Notes: generated by a model not told the origin, from the letters alone. 11,089 bases of DNA from JACQNR01 sp964533045 (GCA_964533045.1 CAZHKT010000125.1:1-11089), one strand, 5' to 3'. Counted from the first letter of the stretch, positions 1 to 6,645 are shown. Made by a program: numbers and translations.

Positions 1-120
1 GGCGCGCAGTGCGTCGAGGGCGATCCAGAAGGCTTCCCGCGCCGTCACCCAGTAACTGGTCAGGTGCGCGTGGCGGAGGGCGGCGGGGCGCGGGACGGAA
101 GTGGGAATTGACGCGTCCAA
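1..120 (-). CDS. ABC transporter permease, MacB-like, N-terminal fragment cut by the window edge
   Basis: An open frame on the minus strand begins right after the ATPase stop codon and runs off the left edge. Its last visible residues are REAFWIALDALRA, which resembles the start of MacB/FtsX-type permeases, where a short amphipathic stretch of the type 'E-IALRALRANKLRS' precedes the first membrane helix. The frame has a stop (TAG, 130-132) immediately upstream and contains no ATG, so translation must start at a non-ATG codon. The candidates are TTG at 120-118, which has a purine-rich GAAGTAGG eight bases upstream overlapping the ATPase stop, and GTG at 48-46, which is closest to the conserved motif but has no clear ribosome site. 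Expected role: the inner-membrane subunit working with the ATPase at 130-870 and the adaptor at 963-2519. Only about 16-40 residues are visible, so the family call leans heavily on gene order. Confidence 0.6.
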   Translation of the reverse strand, partial: MDASIPTSVPRPAALRHAHLTSYWVTAREAFWIALDALRA

Positions 121-129
121 GGTCTGAAC

Positions 130-870
130 CTACTTCACGCGCTCGTCGCGCGCGATCTTGCCGTCGCGGATGTGCAGGATGCGGTGCGCATGCGCAGCGA
201 TGTCGTGTTCGTGCGTGACCAGCACGATGGTGTTGCCCGCCGCGTGCAGGCGGTCAAACACGCGCATAATTTCCTCGCCCGTGGCTGAGTCCAGATTGCC
301 GGTAGGTTCATCGGCCAGGATGATCGAAGGGTTGTTCACCAGGGCGCGGGCGATCGCTACGCGCTGGCGCTGCCCGCCGGAGAGTTCGTTGGGCTTGTGC
401 ATCATGCGATCCGCCAGATCCACGCGCCGCAACGATTCGGCCGCGCGCTCCAACCGTTCCTCGGCCGGCACGCCCGCGTAAATCAGCGGCAGTTCGACGT
501 TGTGCAGCGCCGTGGCGCGCGACAGCAGGTTGAACGTCTGAAAGACGAACCCGATTTCCTTGTTCCGGATGTACGCGAGTTCGTCGTCGGTGAGCTCGCT
601 GACCAGCTGCTGGTTCAGCCAGTAGTGGCCCCGGGTCGGCGTGTCCAGGCAGCCGATCAGGTTCATGAGAGTCGACTTGCCCGACCCGGAAGGGCCCATG
701 ATTGCCACGTATTCACCGCGCTCGATTTCGAACGACACCCCGCAGAGCGCGTGCACGGCGATGGCCTCGCCCATGTCATAGGTCTTCCAGAGATCGTCGG
801 TCTTGATGATGACGCCGTCAGCCGGCATGAGATGCCCCTCGAAACTGGCACTGACCACCTGCGTCGCCAT
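130..870 (-). CDS. ABC transporter ATP-binding protein, MacB/LolD (FtsE-like) family
   Basis: A 246-residue nucleotide-binding subunit that would power a MacB- or LolD-type transporter at the cytoplasmic face of the inner membrane. All ATPase motifs are intact: Walker A GPSGSGKST (residues 59-67), Q-loop glutamine in FVFQ (111), signature LSGGQ (163-167), Walker B IILADE (183-188), D-loop NLDS (192-195) and H-loop histidine in VTHE (220). The MNLIGCLDTPTRG and LADEPTGNLDS segments are typical of the MacB/LolD group. Length matches stand-alone ATPases of this class, not the fused MacB of enterobacteria. Two starts are possible. ATG at 870 has GAGGGG four bases upstream, and ATG at 828 (residue 15) has its own GAGGGG six bases upstream and gives a length closer to usual family members. 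The gene lies 92 bases downstream of the adaptor gene and is followed at once by a permease frame, so the three are probably co-transcribed. Substrate cannot be told from sequence. Confidence 0.93.
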   Translation of the reverse strand: MATQVVSASFEGHLMPADGVIIKTDDLWKTYDMGEAIAVHALCGVSFEIERGEYVAIMGPSGSGKSTLMNLIGCLDTPTRGHYWLNQQLVSELTDDELAYIRNKEIGFVFQTFNLLSRATALHNVELPLIYAGVPAEERLERAAESLRRVDLADRMMHKPNELSGGQRQRVAIARALVNNPSIILADEPTGNLDSATGEEIMRVFDRLHAAGNTIVLVTHEHDIAAHAHRILHIRDGKIARDERVK

Positions 871-890
871 GTTACCCCTCTCGCTTTCTG

Positions 891-924
891 CCCGCTGCCG
901 GGGCGCGGCGCCGCTCCCAGCGGG
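891..924 (-). repeat. GC-rich inverted repeat between the adaptor and ATPase genes
   Basis: The 92-base gap between the adaptor stop and the ATPase start holds a 7-bp inverted repeat, CCCGCTG (891-897) and CAGCGGG (918-924), enclosing a perfect 10-base palindrome GCGGCGCCGC (905-914). In the transcript it could fold into an intercistronic stem-loop that affects mRNA stability or relative expression. There is no T-tract, so it is not a standard intrinsic terminator. In DNA this rich in G and C, chance is a real alternative. Confidence 0.35.
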
Positions 925-962
925 AAGCCGCGCGGTCGCGGGTCGCCAACCCCCGCTCCGGA

Positions 963-2519
963 TTACGTGCTCGTGGATCCCGGCGCCTTCTGCTGCGGCT
1001 TGTTATCAATCTTCACTTTGGCGTTATTCTTCAGCGAGCGCAGCACGGTGAAACTGCCGGTCACGATCTCGTCCCCCGGCTGAATCCCTTTCAGGATCTC
1101 GATATCGGTGGGGCCCATAATGCCGGTTTCGACCGGCGTAAAGACCGCACGACCTTTGCGAACAACGAAGAGTCCCTGGATTTCTTCCTTGCCCGGGTCC
1201 TTGCCCTTCGCGGCGGGCGGCGCCGTCGCGGAGGCCGCTGCGACCTTTCCTTTCTTGTCTCCCTCCTCCAAATCGCGACGCATGCGGATGGCCAGTGCCT
1301 GGATGGGAACGGTCAGGGCATTTTGCTTGGTGGCGGTCGTGATCTTGGCGGTGGTGGAAAGACCGGGGCGCAGTCCCGGCGGGGGATCCTGCAACGTCAC
1401 CACCACCTTGAAATCCTTGGCCTCTTCCGCCGCCGTGCCGGTGGTGGTCTGGCTCACGGTGGTCTGGCCAGTGGTGCGTCCGATGGCGCTCTGACCGATT
1501 TGCGTGACCGTACCCTTGAACACTTTGTCGCGCACCGCGTCAATGGTCACTTCCGCGGGTTGACCGAGGCGCACGTTGACGATGTCGGTTTCATCCACCT
1601 TGACCTCGGCGGTGATCACGGAAAGATCAGAAACCTGAAACAGCAGGCTGCCGACGGTATTCTGGATGCCCGGCACCACGTTTTCGCCGACGTGGACGGG
1701 CAGGTTGGTGATGATGCCGTCGAGCGGCGAAGTGTAAAGCGTCTTGGCGCGCAAATCCTGGACGCGCACCAGCCCGGCGCGGGCCTGGGCGACGCGGGCG
1801 CGGGCCATATCCCGGTTGTAGGTGGCTTGCTGGAGGAGCGCCCTGCTCTGGCTGACGCGCGCTTCCGCCCCTGCCAGGTTGGCCTGGGCCACGGCGAATT
1901 CCGCTCGGCGCTGGTCGTAGAGTTGCTGCGCGATCAATCGGTCTTGGAGAAGCTGTTCGGCGCGCTCAAAGTCGTCCCGCGCCCGGGCAAAATTGGCTTT
2001 GGCGGTCTCCAGGTCGGCTTGCGCCGTTCTCAGGCTGGCCGAGGCCGATTGCACCGCCGCCTCGCTGGCGGAGACGTCCGCCTGGGCGGTGGTTAGGGCG
2101 GCTTGCTGGGCGTCCACGTCGGCTTCCTGCTGGACGGATTCGGTCCGCAGCAGGAGCTGGCCTTTGGTGACTTTGTCACCTTCCTTTACGTAGATGTCGG
2201 TGATCTTGCCGAAGGTATTGGCGTTCACGCTGGCGAAGTTGGTTTCCAGCGGTTTGATCTGACCGGAAGCCGTGACAATGGACGAAAGGTCCTGCTGGAT
2301 CGCCTTTCCGGTCTGAACCGTCACCACGCCGCGCTGGGTCCAGAGATACCCCCCACCCGCCAGGAGGATCACGCCAAGAATGCCCCCCGCAATCATCAGC
2401 TTCTTCTTCCAGGGTTTCATGCCTGCCTTGCCCCGCGGAGGTGGCAAGTTCCTCCCCAACGCTTCTTGCACGTCGGGAGCCTCGGCAGTGCCCAGCTTCA
2501 ATTCCGTGGCCGTCGCCAT
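963..2519 (-). CDS. Periplasmic adaptor subunit of a MacA/HlyD-type efflux system
   Basis: A 518-residue membrane-fusion protein that would link the inner-membrane ABC permease to an outer-membrane channel. From the N terminus: a cytoplasmic tail of about 40 residues, one membrane anchor (about 41-60, after KPWKKK), the first half of a lipoyl/barrel-sandwich domain (about 83-128, with GKITDIYVKEGDKVTKGQ), a long alanine- and glutamine-rich coiled-coil hairpin (about 128-255), the second lipoyl half (SPLDGIITNLPVHVGE, about 264-280), beta-barrel and membrane-proximal domains to the C terminus. It is longer than E. coli MacA (about 370 residues). The extra length comes from the N-terminal tail, a long hairpin, a Thr/Ser-rich insert (about 347-363) and a Lys/Ala/Pro low-complexity insert (about 418-446). 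The start has AAGGAG ten bases upstream; Met34 is an alternative. It is first in the leftward operon. Confidence 0.92.
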   Translation of the reverse strand: MATATELKLGTAEAPDVQEALGRNLPPPRGKAGMKPWKKKLMIAGGILGVILLAGGGYLWTQRGVVTVQTGKAIQQDLSSIVTASGQIKPLETNFASVNANTFGKITDIYVKEGDKVTKGQLLLRTESVQQEADVDAQQAALTTAQADVSASEAAVQSASASLRTAQADLETAKANFARARDDFERAEQLLQDRLIAQQLYDQRRAEFAVAQANLAGAEARVSQSRALLQQATYNRDMARARVAQARAGLVRVQDLRAKTLYTSPLDGIITNLPVHVGENVVPGIQNTVGSLLFQVSDLSVITAEVKVDETDIVNVRLGQPAEVTIDAVRDKVFKGTVTQIGQSAIGRTTGQTTVSQTTTGTAAEEAKDFKVVVTLQDPPPGLRPGLSTTAKITTATKQNALTVPIQALAIRMRRDLEEGDKKGKVAAASATAPPAAKGKDPGKEEIQGLFVVRKGRAVFTPVETGIMGPTDIEILKGIQPGDEIVTGSFTVLRSLKNNAKVKIDNKPQQKAPGSTST

Positions 2520-2628
2520 GATCTTAAGACTCCTTATTAAATCGGGCCTCCGAGGAGAGTCTGAGCCAACAAGCTTCTCCCCCTTCTTGGCGGCGCTAAC
2601 TGTCTATACGAAACCCGCAGGCCAAAAG

Positions 2629-2647
2629 TTTCGCGGGATAAGCGAAA
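2629..2647 (-). repeat. Inverted repeat in the probable leader of the efflux operon
   Basis: TTTCGC (2629-2634) and GCGAAA (2642-2647) form a 6-bp stem with a 7-base loop. A second possible pairing, CCCGC (2614-2618) with GCGGG (2633-2637), overlaps the first, so the two are mutually exclusive in a leader transcript. Whether this matters in vivo is unknown. Confidence 0.3.
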
Positions 2648-2669
2648 GCGGTTCGCGAGCCAGAAGGAT

Positions 2670-2696
2670 CCAGGCGGCGTGCGCCGGTCTGCCTGG
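2670..2696 (-). repeat. Nested inverted repeat in the probable leader of the efflux operon
   Basis: CCAGGC (2670-2675) pairs with GCCTGG (2691-2696). Immediately inside lies GGCG-TG-CGCC (2676-2685). The arrangement could form a stem-loop in the leftward leader RNA or a protein-binding dyad in DNA. It has no T-tract and is not a classical terminator. Confidence 0.3.
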
Positions 2697-2738
2697 ACGG
2701 CGCCGCCGGACTACCGGGAGTTCTGGACCCTAACGCTT

Positions 2739-2766
2739 ATTTTACCCCTTTCCTGCCTGAAGTAAA
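2739..2766 (-). promoter_or_regulatory. Possible sigma-70 promoter for the efflux operon
   Basis: On the minus strand TTTACT (2766-2761) is followed after 16 bases by TAAAAT (2744-2739), matching four and five of six consensus positions. It would give a leader of about 210 bases before the adaptor start codon. It is a moderate match only, and no better candidate was found closer to the gene. Confidence 0.35.
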
Positions 2767-2906
2767 TGGCGCTGAGGGCGTCGGCCGCCGACCACTTCGA
2801 CCTCACTGGGACGTCAGGAACGGGCCCGAATGTTAGACAGGTTCCTCCAAATCCGGGATAGTCTCGGTGCCACCCTTTTCCTCCGCAAGGCATCAAAGCT
2901 GATGTC

Positions 2907-2918
2907 GGTCACGTGACC
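2907..2918. promoter_or_regulatory. Perfect 12-bp palindrome GGTCACGTGACC, candidate operator
   Basis: A perfect 12-base dyad centred 40 bases upstream of the -35 box of the rightward promoter, inside the divergent control region. Such a site is typical of a dimeric transcription factor. A related dyad with the same GGTC/GACC half-sites lies at 3007-3019. No regulator in the window obviously matches it. Confidence 0.4.
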
Positions 2919-2952
2919 CTCTGTGGGAATGTTTGTGGCAGGGTGAAGTTAC

Positions 2953-2981
2953 TTGACTTCTCGTAGCCCAAAAACTAGAAT
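2953..2981 (+). promoter_or_regulatory. Sigma-70-type promoter for the GWxTD gene
   Basis: TTGACT (2953-2958) is followed by TAGAAT (2976-2981) with an exact 17-base spacer, matching five of six consensus bases in each box. Transcription would begin near 2988, giving a leader of about 50 bases that includes the ribosome site GAGGGAG at 3024-3030. Confidence 0.65.
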
Positions 2982-3006
2982 TTGGCTTGAACTGCCCCCT
3001 GTGCTG

Positions 3007-3019
3007 GGTCAAATAGACC
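3007..3019. promoter_or_regulatory. GGTC-N5-GACC dyad in the leader of the GWxTD gene
   Basis: GGTC (3007-3010) and GACC (3016-3019) flank AAATA. It lies between the predicted transcription start and the ribosome site and shares half-sites with the palindrome at 2907-2918, about 100 bases upstream. It could be a second operator. Four-base arms are weak evidence on their own. Confidence 0.25.
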
Positions 3020-3037
3020 GGTAGAGGGAGTGTGTCT

Positions 3038-4690
3038 ATGCCTTCAGATGCAACGCTGGCCCACCGCATTCTGGCTGTGGTGATGGCTGTGGCCATCATG
3101 TGCCCGGCCACGCCTACGCTCTGGGCTTCACCCCAGAAGAAGCAGAAACCCTCCCGGGAAGACAAAAAGAAGCAGAAAGCCATTCAGAAAGAGCTGGAGT
3201 CGGCCTACTCGCGGTGGATCCGCGACGAAGTTCCTTACATTATCACCGACGAGGAACGGGCGGCCTTCAAGAAACTCAGCACCGATGATGAACGCGAGCA
3301 GTTCATTGAGCAGTTCTGGGAGCGCCGCAACCCGAATCCGGGCAGTCCCGAAAACGAATTCAAAGAAGAGTACTACCGGCGCATCGCCTACGCCAATGAG
3401 CGCTTTGCCTCCGGGTTCCCCGGCTGGAAGACCGATCGCGGACGCATTTACATTATGTATGGCCCGCCGGACCAGATCGAATCGCATCCCGCGGGCGGAA
3501 GCTACGTCCGATCGCCCTTTGAGGGCGGTGGCGAGACCGCCACGTTTCCGTTTGAAACCTGGCGCTACCGCTATATTGACGGCATCGGGCAGAACATTAT
3601 CCTCGAGTTTGTGGATCCCAGCATGACCGGCGAATACCGCCTGACCATGGACCCGCAGGAGAAGGACGCCCTGTTGCACGTGCCCGGCGCGGGCTTGACC
3701 ATGTACGAAGCCATGGGCATGCGGTCCAAGGCCGACCGTTTCATTCCCGACCAGTTTGAAAACCAGGGGAGCCAGGGAGCGTACGGCGAACTGGGGCAGA
3801 TGAGCACGTTCAACCGTCTGGATCTCTACTCCCGCATCTTCAAGCCGCCCTCGGTCAAGTTCAATGACTTGAGGGCTTCTGTGACCTCGCGCGTGAAGGC
3901 GCAGTTGCTGCCCTTCGAGGTGCGCACGGACTTCATCCGAGTGACAGAAGACAGTGTGCTGACACCCATTACCATCCAAGTCTCGAACCGGGATCTGCAC
4001 TTTGACAACAAGGGCGGCGTCATGCATGCCGTGCTGGACATCTTCGGCGAAATCACCACGGTGAGCGGCCGGCGGGCAGGCAGTTTCGAAGACGCGCTCG
4101 CCCTGGACGTTCCGGAAAACGACTTCCAGCGCTACGTGGACCGCAAATCGGTGTATCAGAAAGTCATGCCGCTGAAGCCCGGCCTTTACAAGCTGAGCGT
4201 CGTGCTTAAAGACGACATCAACGGAAACATGGGCTCCACCGAAACCCGCTTCCAGGTCCCCCGCATTGATGAGGATCAGCTCGGTCACAGTTCGCTCATC
4301 CTGGCGGACCTGATCCAGCCCATCCCCACTTCCCAGGTGGGCACGGGGCCCTTCGTCATCGGCGGGACCAAGGTGCGACCCAGCGTGAAGCAGCAGTTTA
4401 CACGCGATCAGAACCTGGGAATCTACATGCAGGTGTATAATCTCGGCATCGACCCGGAAACCAAGAAACCGAAGGCCGACATTCAGTTCGCCATCAGCCG
4501 GGACGGAAAGCCGATATTGAATCAGCCGGAGGACGCCGCCAAACTGGCCAGCGCTTCGCAGCAGCTCACGCTGCAGAAGACGATGCCGCTGAAGTCCCTT
4601 CCGCCCGGCAAGTACACCGTGCAGATTGTGGTGAAGGACAATGTGAAGAATCAAACGCTGTCTCCCACGGCCACGTTTGAGCTGCTTTAG
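3038..4690 (+). CDS. Secreted GWxTD-domain protein with two beta-rich C-terminal domains
   Basis: A 550-residue exported protein of unknown biochemical role. A signal peptide (about 1-30, hydrophobic core ILAVVMAVAI, cleavage near LWA-SP) is followed by a lysine-rich stretch (33-47). The GWxTD domain comes next (about 55-215) with the hallmark GWKTDRGRIYIMYGPPD (129-145) and an upstream FWERRNPNPGSPENEFKEEYYRR segment; the family name comes from the GWKTD pentapeptide. The C-terminal half contains two similar domains (about 308-408 and 458-550), each ending in a PPGxY/KPGLY-type strand, then VVLKD or VVKDN and a terminal TxxF strand, like Ig-fold or FN3-like modules. ATG at 3038 is preferred because GAGGGAG lies seven bases upstream; GTG at 3032 would be too close to it. 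Its own sigma-70 promoter lies at 2953-2981. The barrel-protein gene follows after 59 bases, so periplasmic or outer-membrane cooperation is plausible. GWxTD proteins are frequent in acidobacteria; function is not established. Confidence 0.88.
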   Translation: MPSDATLAHRILAVVMAVAIMCPATPTLWASPQKKQKPSREDKKKQKAIQKELESAYSRWIRDEVPYIITDEERAAFKKLSTDDEREQFIEQFWERRNPNPGSPENEFKEEYYRRIAYANERFASGFPGWKTDRGRIYIMYGPPDQIESHPAGGSYVRSPFEGGGETATFPFETWRYRYIDGIGQNIILEFVDPSMTGEYRLTMDPQEKDALLHVPGAGLTMYEAMGMRSKADRFIPDQFENQGSQGAYGELGQMSTFNRLDLYSRIFKPPSVKFNDLRASVTSRVKAQLLPFEVRTDFIRVTEDSVLTPITIQVSNRDLHFDNKGGVMHAVLDIFGEITTVSGRRAGSFEDALALDVPENDFQRYVDRKSVYQKVMPLKPGLYKLSVVLKDDINGNMGSTETRFQVPRIDEDQLGHSSLILADLIQPIPTSQVGTGPFVIGGTKVRPSVKQQFTRDQNLGIYMQVYNLGIDPETKKPKADIQFAISRDGKPILNQPEDAAKLASASQQLTLQKTMPLKSLPPGKYTVQIVVKDNVKNQTLSPTATFELL

Positions 4691-4697
4691 AGGATGG

Positions 4698-4721
4698 CTG
4701 CCGCCTCCGGCGGGGCGGCAG
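4698..4721 (+). terminator. Strong stem-loop between the GWxTD and barrel genes
   Basis: Eight bases after the GWxTD stop, CTGCCGCCTC (4698-4707) and GGGGCGGCAG (4712-4721) form a 10-pair stem, including one G-T pair, closed by a CGGC tetraloop. It is followed by AGTTCTTCC, only a broken T-tract. This could act as a partial terminator that lowers expression of the second gene, or as a 3'-end stabiliser of the first mRNA. No obvious promoter for the barrel gene was seen after it. Confidence 0.5.
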
Positions 4722-4749
4722 AGTTCTTCCGAAAGGCACACTGAATCCA

Positions 4750-6531
4750 ATGAGCCGGCAACCCCGATTCCGAGGGACGACGGCAGCGTTTCTAGGCGCT
4801 GCCCTGATGCTTGTCTCGCTGGCCCCTGGGCCGGTGCAGGCCGCGGACTACGGCCGCATCACCGGCGTGGTCGCCGACCCGCAGGGTATGCCCCTGATGG
4901 GCGCCACGGTCCAGATCATCGGCCCCCTGCTGAAAGGTCTGCCCAGCAGCGGGCAGTTCCTCGAAAAGATCATCACGGACGCTCACGGGCGGTACACCGT
5001 GGAACGTCTCCTGCCCGGCCTCTATTCCCTTCAGGTGACTGCCGCCACGCGGCTGCCGGTGTTGCGCACCGGAATCCGGGTCGAGGCCGGCCGCAGCGTG
5101 GAACAGAGCTTCGTGCTCGCCGATATCCTGACGCCGCTGCGGCTGCAGGTCCCTGCCGGAAATGTCAGCAGCTGGGGTGAAGATTGGAAATGGGTGCTGC
5201 GCACCAGCGCTTCGACGCGGCCCATTCTTCGCTATCAGCCGCAGGCTCAAACCAAATCGAAGAAGGGGAAGTCCAAAGGTGCTCGGCCGGAGGGTGAATG
5301 TCTGGTCGGCATGAATCCCGGCTCCAGCCGGAGCCACGCGCTGAGCGGCGATCCGGGTATGGGCAGCGTGATTGCCTACGTCCGGCCGCTCTCGGAGAAT
5401 GTGGATATTCTGGTGGCCGGATCGCTGGCCGCCAGCGGCGTGCAATCCCATTCTGTGGCCACCGTCCTGAGGCGCGACGTGATCAAAGGGGACCCGCAGG
5501 AGCTGGCGGTGGCCGTCCATCAGTTGAACCTGGCCGACAGCTTTGCGCTGGGGGCTCGAAATGCACTCAACGGGCCGACCCGCGCGCAGGCCATCTCCGC
5601 CAATTACTCCCAGACCCGGCGCGTGCTGCGGCAGTTGATGCTGACCGGCGGCATGGATTTCGATTTTCTGAATGCCGGTCAGAATACCAGCTCCACGCGG
5701 CCCTACCTGAGGGCCGAGTACCAGATCAACAAGACCAGTTCCGTGGTGGTCCGCCACGGCGCGGCGCGCCTGGATAACGGCCAGTCGCTGCTCGATCGGG
5801 TGGGAGCGCTCACCTCCTTCCCGCGCATCACCATGCTGGGTTACCGGCCTCAGCTCGAGCGGCTGATTCATTCCGAAGCGGCGTACTCACGCCGCATAGG
5901 GAGCAAGACCCGGGTGGAAGTCGCCGCTTACCGCGACCGCTTTCAGAACGCCGCGCTGTGGGGTTTCGGTGGTGAAGAAGCTCTTTCGGGTCTTTCCGGA
6001 AGCTATTTCGCGAACCCGGCGGCCGACGGAGTGACGCTCAATGCCGGCAACTACTCGGCCTCGGGGGCTCGCGCCTCCGTGGTTCGAAAATTCGGGAGTT
6101 CGACCGAAATCACGGTGCTCTACGCCATGGGCGAGGCCTTGGCGGCCAGCCCCAAAGGTCCCGGCCCCGTGAAGGATTTGAGAGCTTCACTCGATACACG
6201 AAGATCTCAGACGGTCGGGGGGCGTGTCTCCACCAGGATTCCCCGGGCTCGCACCTACGTCACGACTTCTTATTTGTGGATTCCTTCGGGACGGCTCAAT
6301 TCCGTGGATCCCGTCGGACAGGCGAACCTCCAGATTCAGCCTTATCTGGGCGTTCAGATTCGCCAGCCGTTGCCCAGTCTGGCGTTCCTGCCCGCCAGGA
6401 TCGAAGCCATGGCAGACTTCCGTAACCTGCTTTCGCAGGGGTATGTGCCGCTGCAGGGCTCTGGCGAGGAATCGCTCATGATTACCCCCGCCTACCGCAG
6501 CTTCCGGGGTGGATTCTCCGTCCAGTTCTGA
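4750..6531 (+). CDS. Carboxypeptidase-regulatory-domain protein with a probable outer-membrane beta-barrel
   Basis: A 593-residue exported protein. The signal peptide spans about 1-31 (cleavage after PVQA). Residues about 34-125 form a carboxypeptidase-regulatory-like beta-sandwich (GRITGVVADPQGMPLMGATVQI, then DAHGRYTVERLLPGLYSLQV). A conserved-looking SSWGEDWKWVLR stretch (140-151) and a lysine-rich linker (169-177) follow. From about 205 to the end the chain alternates short polar and hydrophobic strands with turns and closes with RSFRGGFSVQF, ending in phenylalanine as outer-membrane barrels do. It resembles acidobacterial TonB-receptor-like proteins, but no plug domain is seen and the barrel is short. 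A role in surface binding or transport is inferred. The ATG is 59 bases after the GWxTD gene; the nearest purine-rich site (AAAGG, 4732-4736) is 13 bases away, so initiation looks weak. Without a promoter of its own, it probably depends on read-through past the stem-loop. Confidence 0.78.
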   Translation: MSRQPRFRGTTAAFLGAALMLVSLAPGPVQAADYGRITGVVADPQGMPLMGATVQIIGPLLKGLPSSGQFLEKIITDAHGRYTVERLLPGLYSLQVTAATRLPVLRTGIRVEAGRSVEQSFVLADILTPLRLQVPAGNVSSWGEDWKWVLRTSASTRPILRYQPQAQTKSKKGKSKGARPEGECLVGMNPGSSRSHALSGDPGMGSVIAYVRPLSENVDILVAGSLAASGVQSHSVATVLRRDVIKGDPQELAVAVHQLNLADSFALGARNALNGPTRAQAISANYSQTRRVLRQLMLTGGMDFDFLNAGQNTSSTRPYLRAEYQINKTSSVVVRHGAARLDNGQSLLDRVGALTSFPRITMLGYRPQLERLIHSEAAYSRRIGSKTRVEVAAYRDRFQNAALWGFGGEEALSGLSGSYFANPAADGVTLNAGNYSASGARASVVRKFGSSTEITVLYAMGEALAASPKGPGPVKDLRASLDTRRSQTVGGRVSTRIPRARTYVTTSYLWIPSGRLNSVDPVGQANLQIQPYLGVQIRQPLPSLAFLPARIEAMADFRNLLSQGYVPLQGSGEESLMITPAYRSFRGGFSVQF

Positions 6532-6630
6532 CCGATCTGGGCTGCGGGTCGCCGGAGGCTGAGATGGAACGAGAACGACAACACAGGCTTGAGACGGCTC
6601 CCCGACCCTTCGATTTCCTGCTTCATCTGC

Positions 6631-6645
6631 CTGATTCGCAATCAG
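6631..6645. promoter_or_regulatory. Dyad CTGATT-N3-AATCAG, candidate enhancer site
   Basis: A perfect 6-3-6 inverted repeat centred at 6638, about 147 bases upstream of the transcription start predicted from the sigma-54 promoter at 6759-6774. NtrC-family activators bind dyads at roughly this distance. The arms differ in sequence from the second dyad at 6672-6686, so the two need not bind the same protein. Confidence 0.35.

Larger units (their letters stand above)
2520..3037. promoter_or_regulatory. Divergent intergenic region
   Basis: A 518-base region between the leftward efflux operon and the rightward GWxTD gene, with no frame that looks like a real protein. The part next to the adaptor gene (2600-2720) is GC-rich and full of short inverted repeats. 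The part from about 2730 to 3030 is less GC-rich and carries the promoter and operator-like elements listed separately. No tRNA, small-RNA signature or transposon remnant was recognised. Confidence 0.7.

Noticed and set aside
397..1083. Plus-strand open frame spanning the ATPase start and the gap upstream
   Set aside because: It overlaps antisense a complete ABC ATPase with all motifs and shows no motif of its own.
2711..2896. Small minus-strand open frame in the divergent region
   Set aside because: No ribosome site, no recognisable motif, and it covers the probable promoter of the efflux operon.
3089..3106. Lipoprotein signal around Cys22 of the GWxTD protein
   Set aside because: The preceding residues (AIM) do not fit a lipobox, which needs a small residue at -1; a standard signal peptide ending near LWA is more likely.
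3128..4750. Long open frame on the minus strand opposite the GWxTD gene
   Set aside because: It is a shadow of codon bias in GC-rich DNA: the plus-strand frame has a signal peptide, a recognisable domain, promoter and ribosome site, while the antisense protein shows no coherent domain.
4792..5871. Long antisense open frame opposite the barrel gene
   Set aside because: Composition is histidine-, glycine- and arginine-rich, as expected for an antisense shadow, and there is no ribosome site or domain.
6538..6552. Second GG-N10-GC sigma-54-like match just after the barrel gene
   Set aside because: Only the GG/GC spacing and a few other bases agree; such matches are frequent by chance in GC-rich DNA and the element at 6759 is much better and nearer to the kinase.
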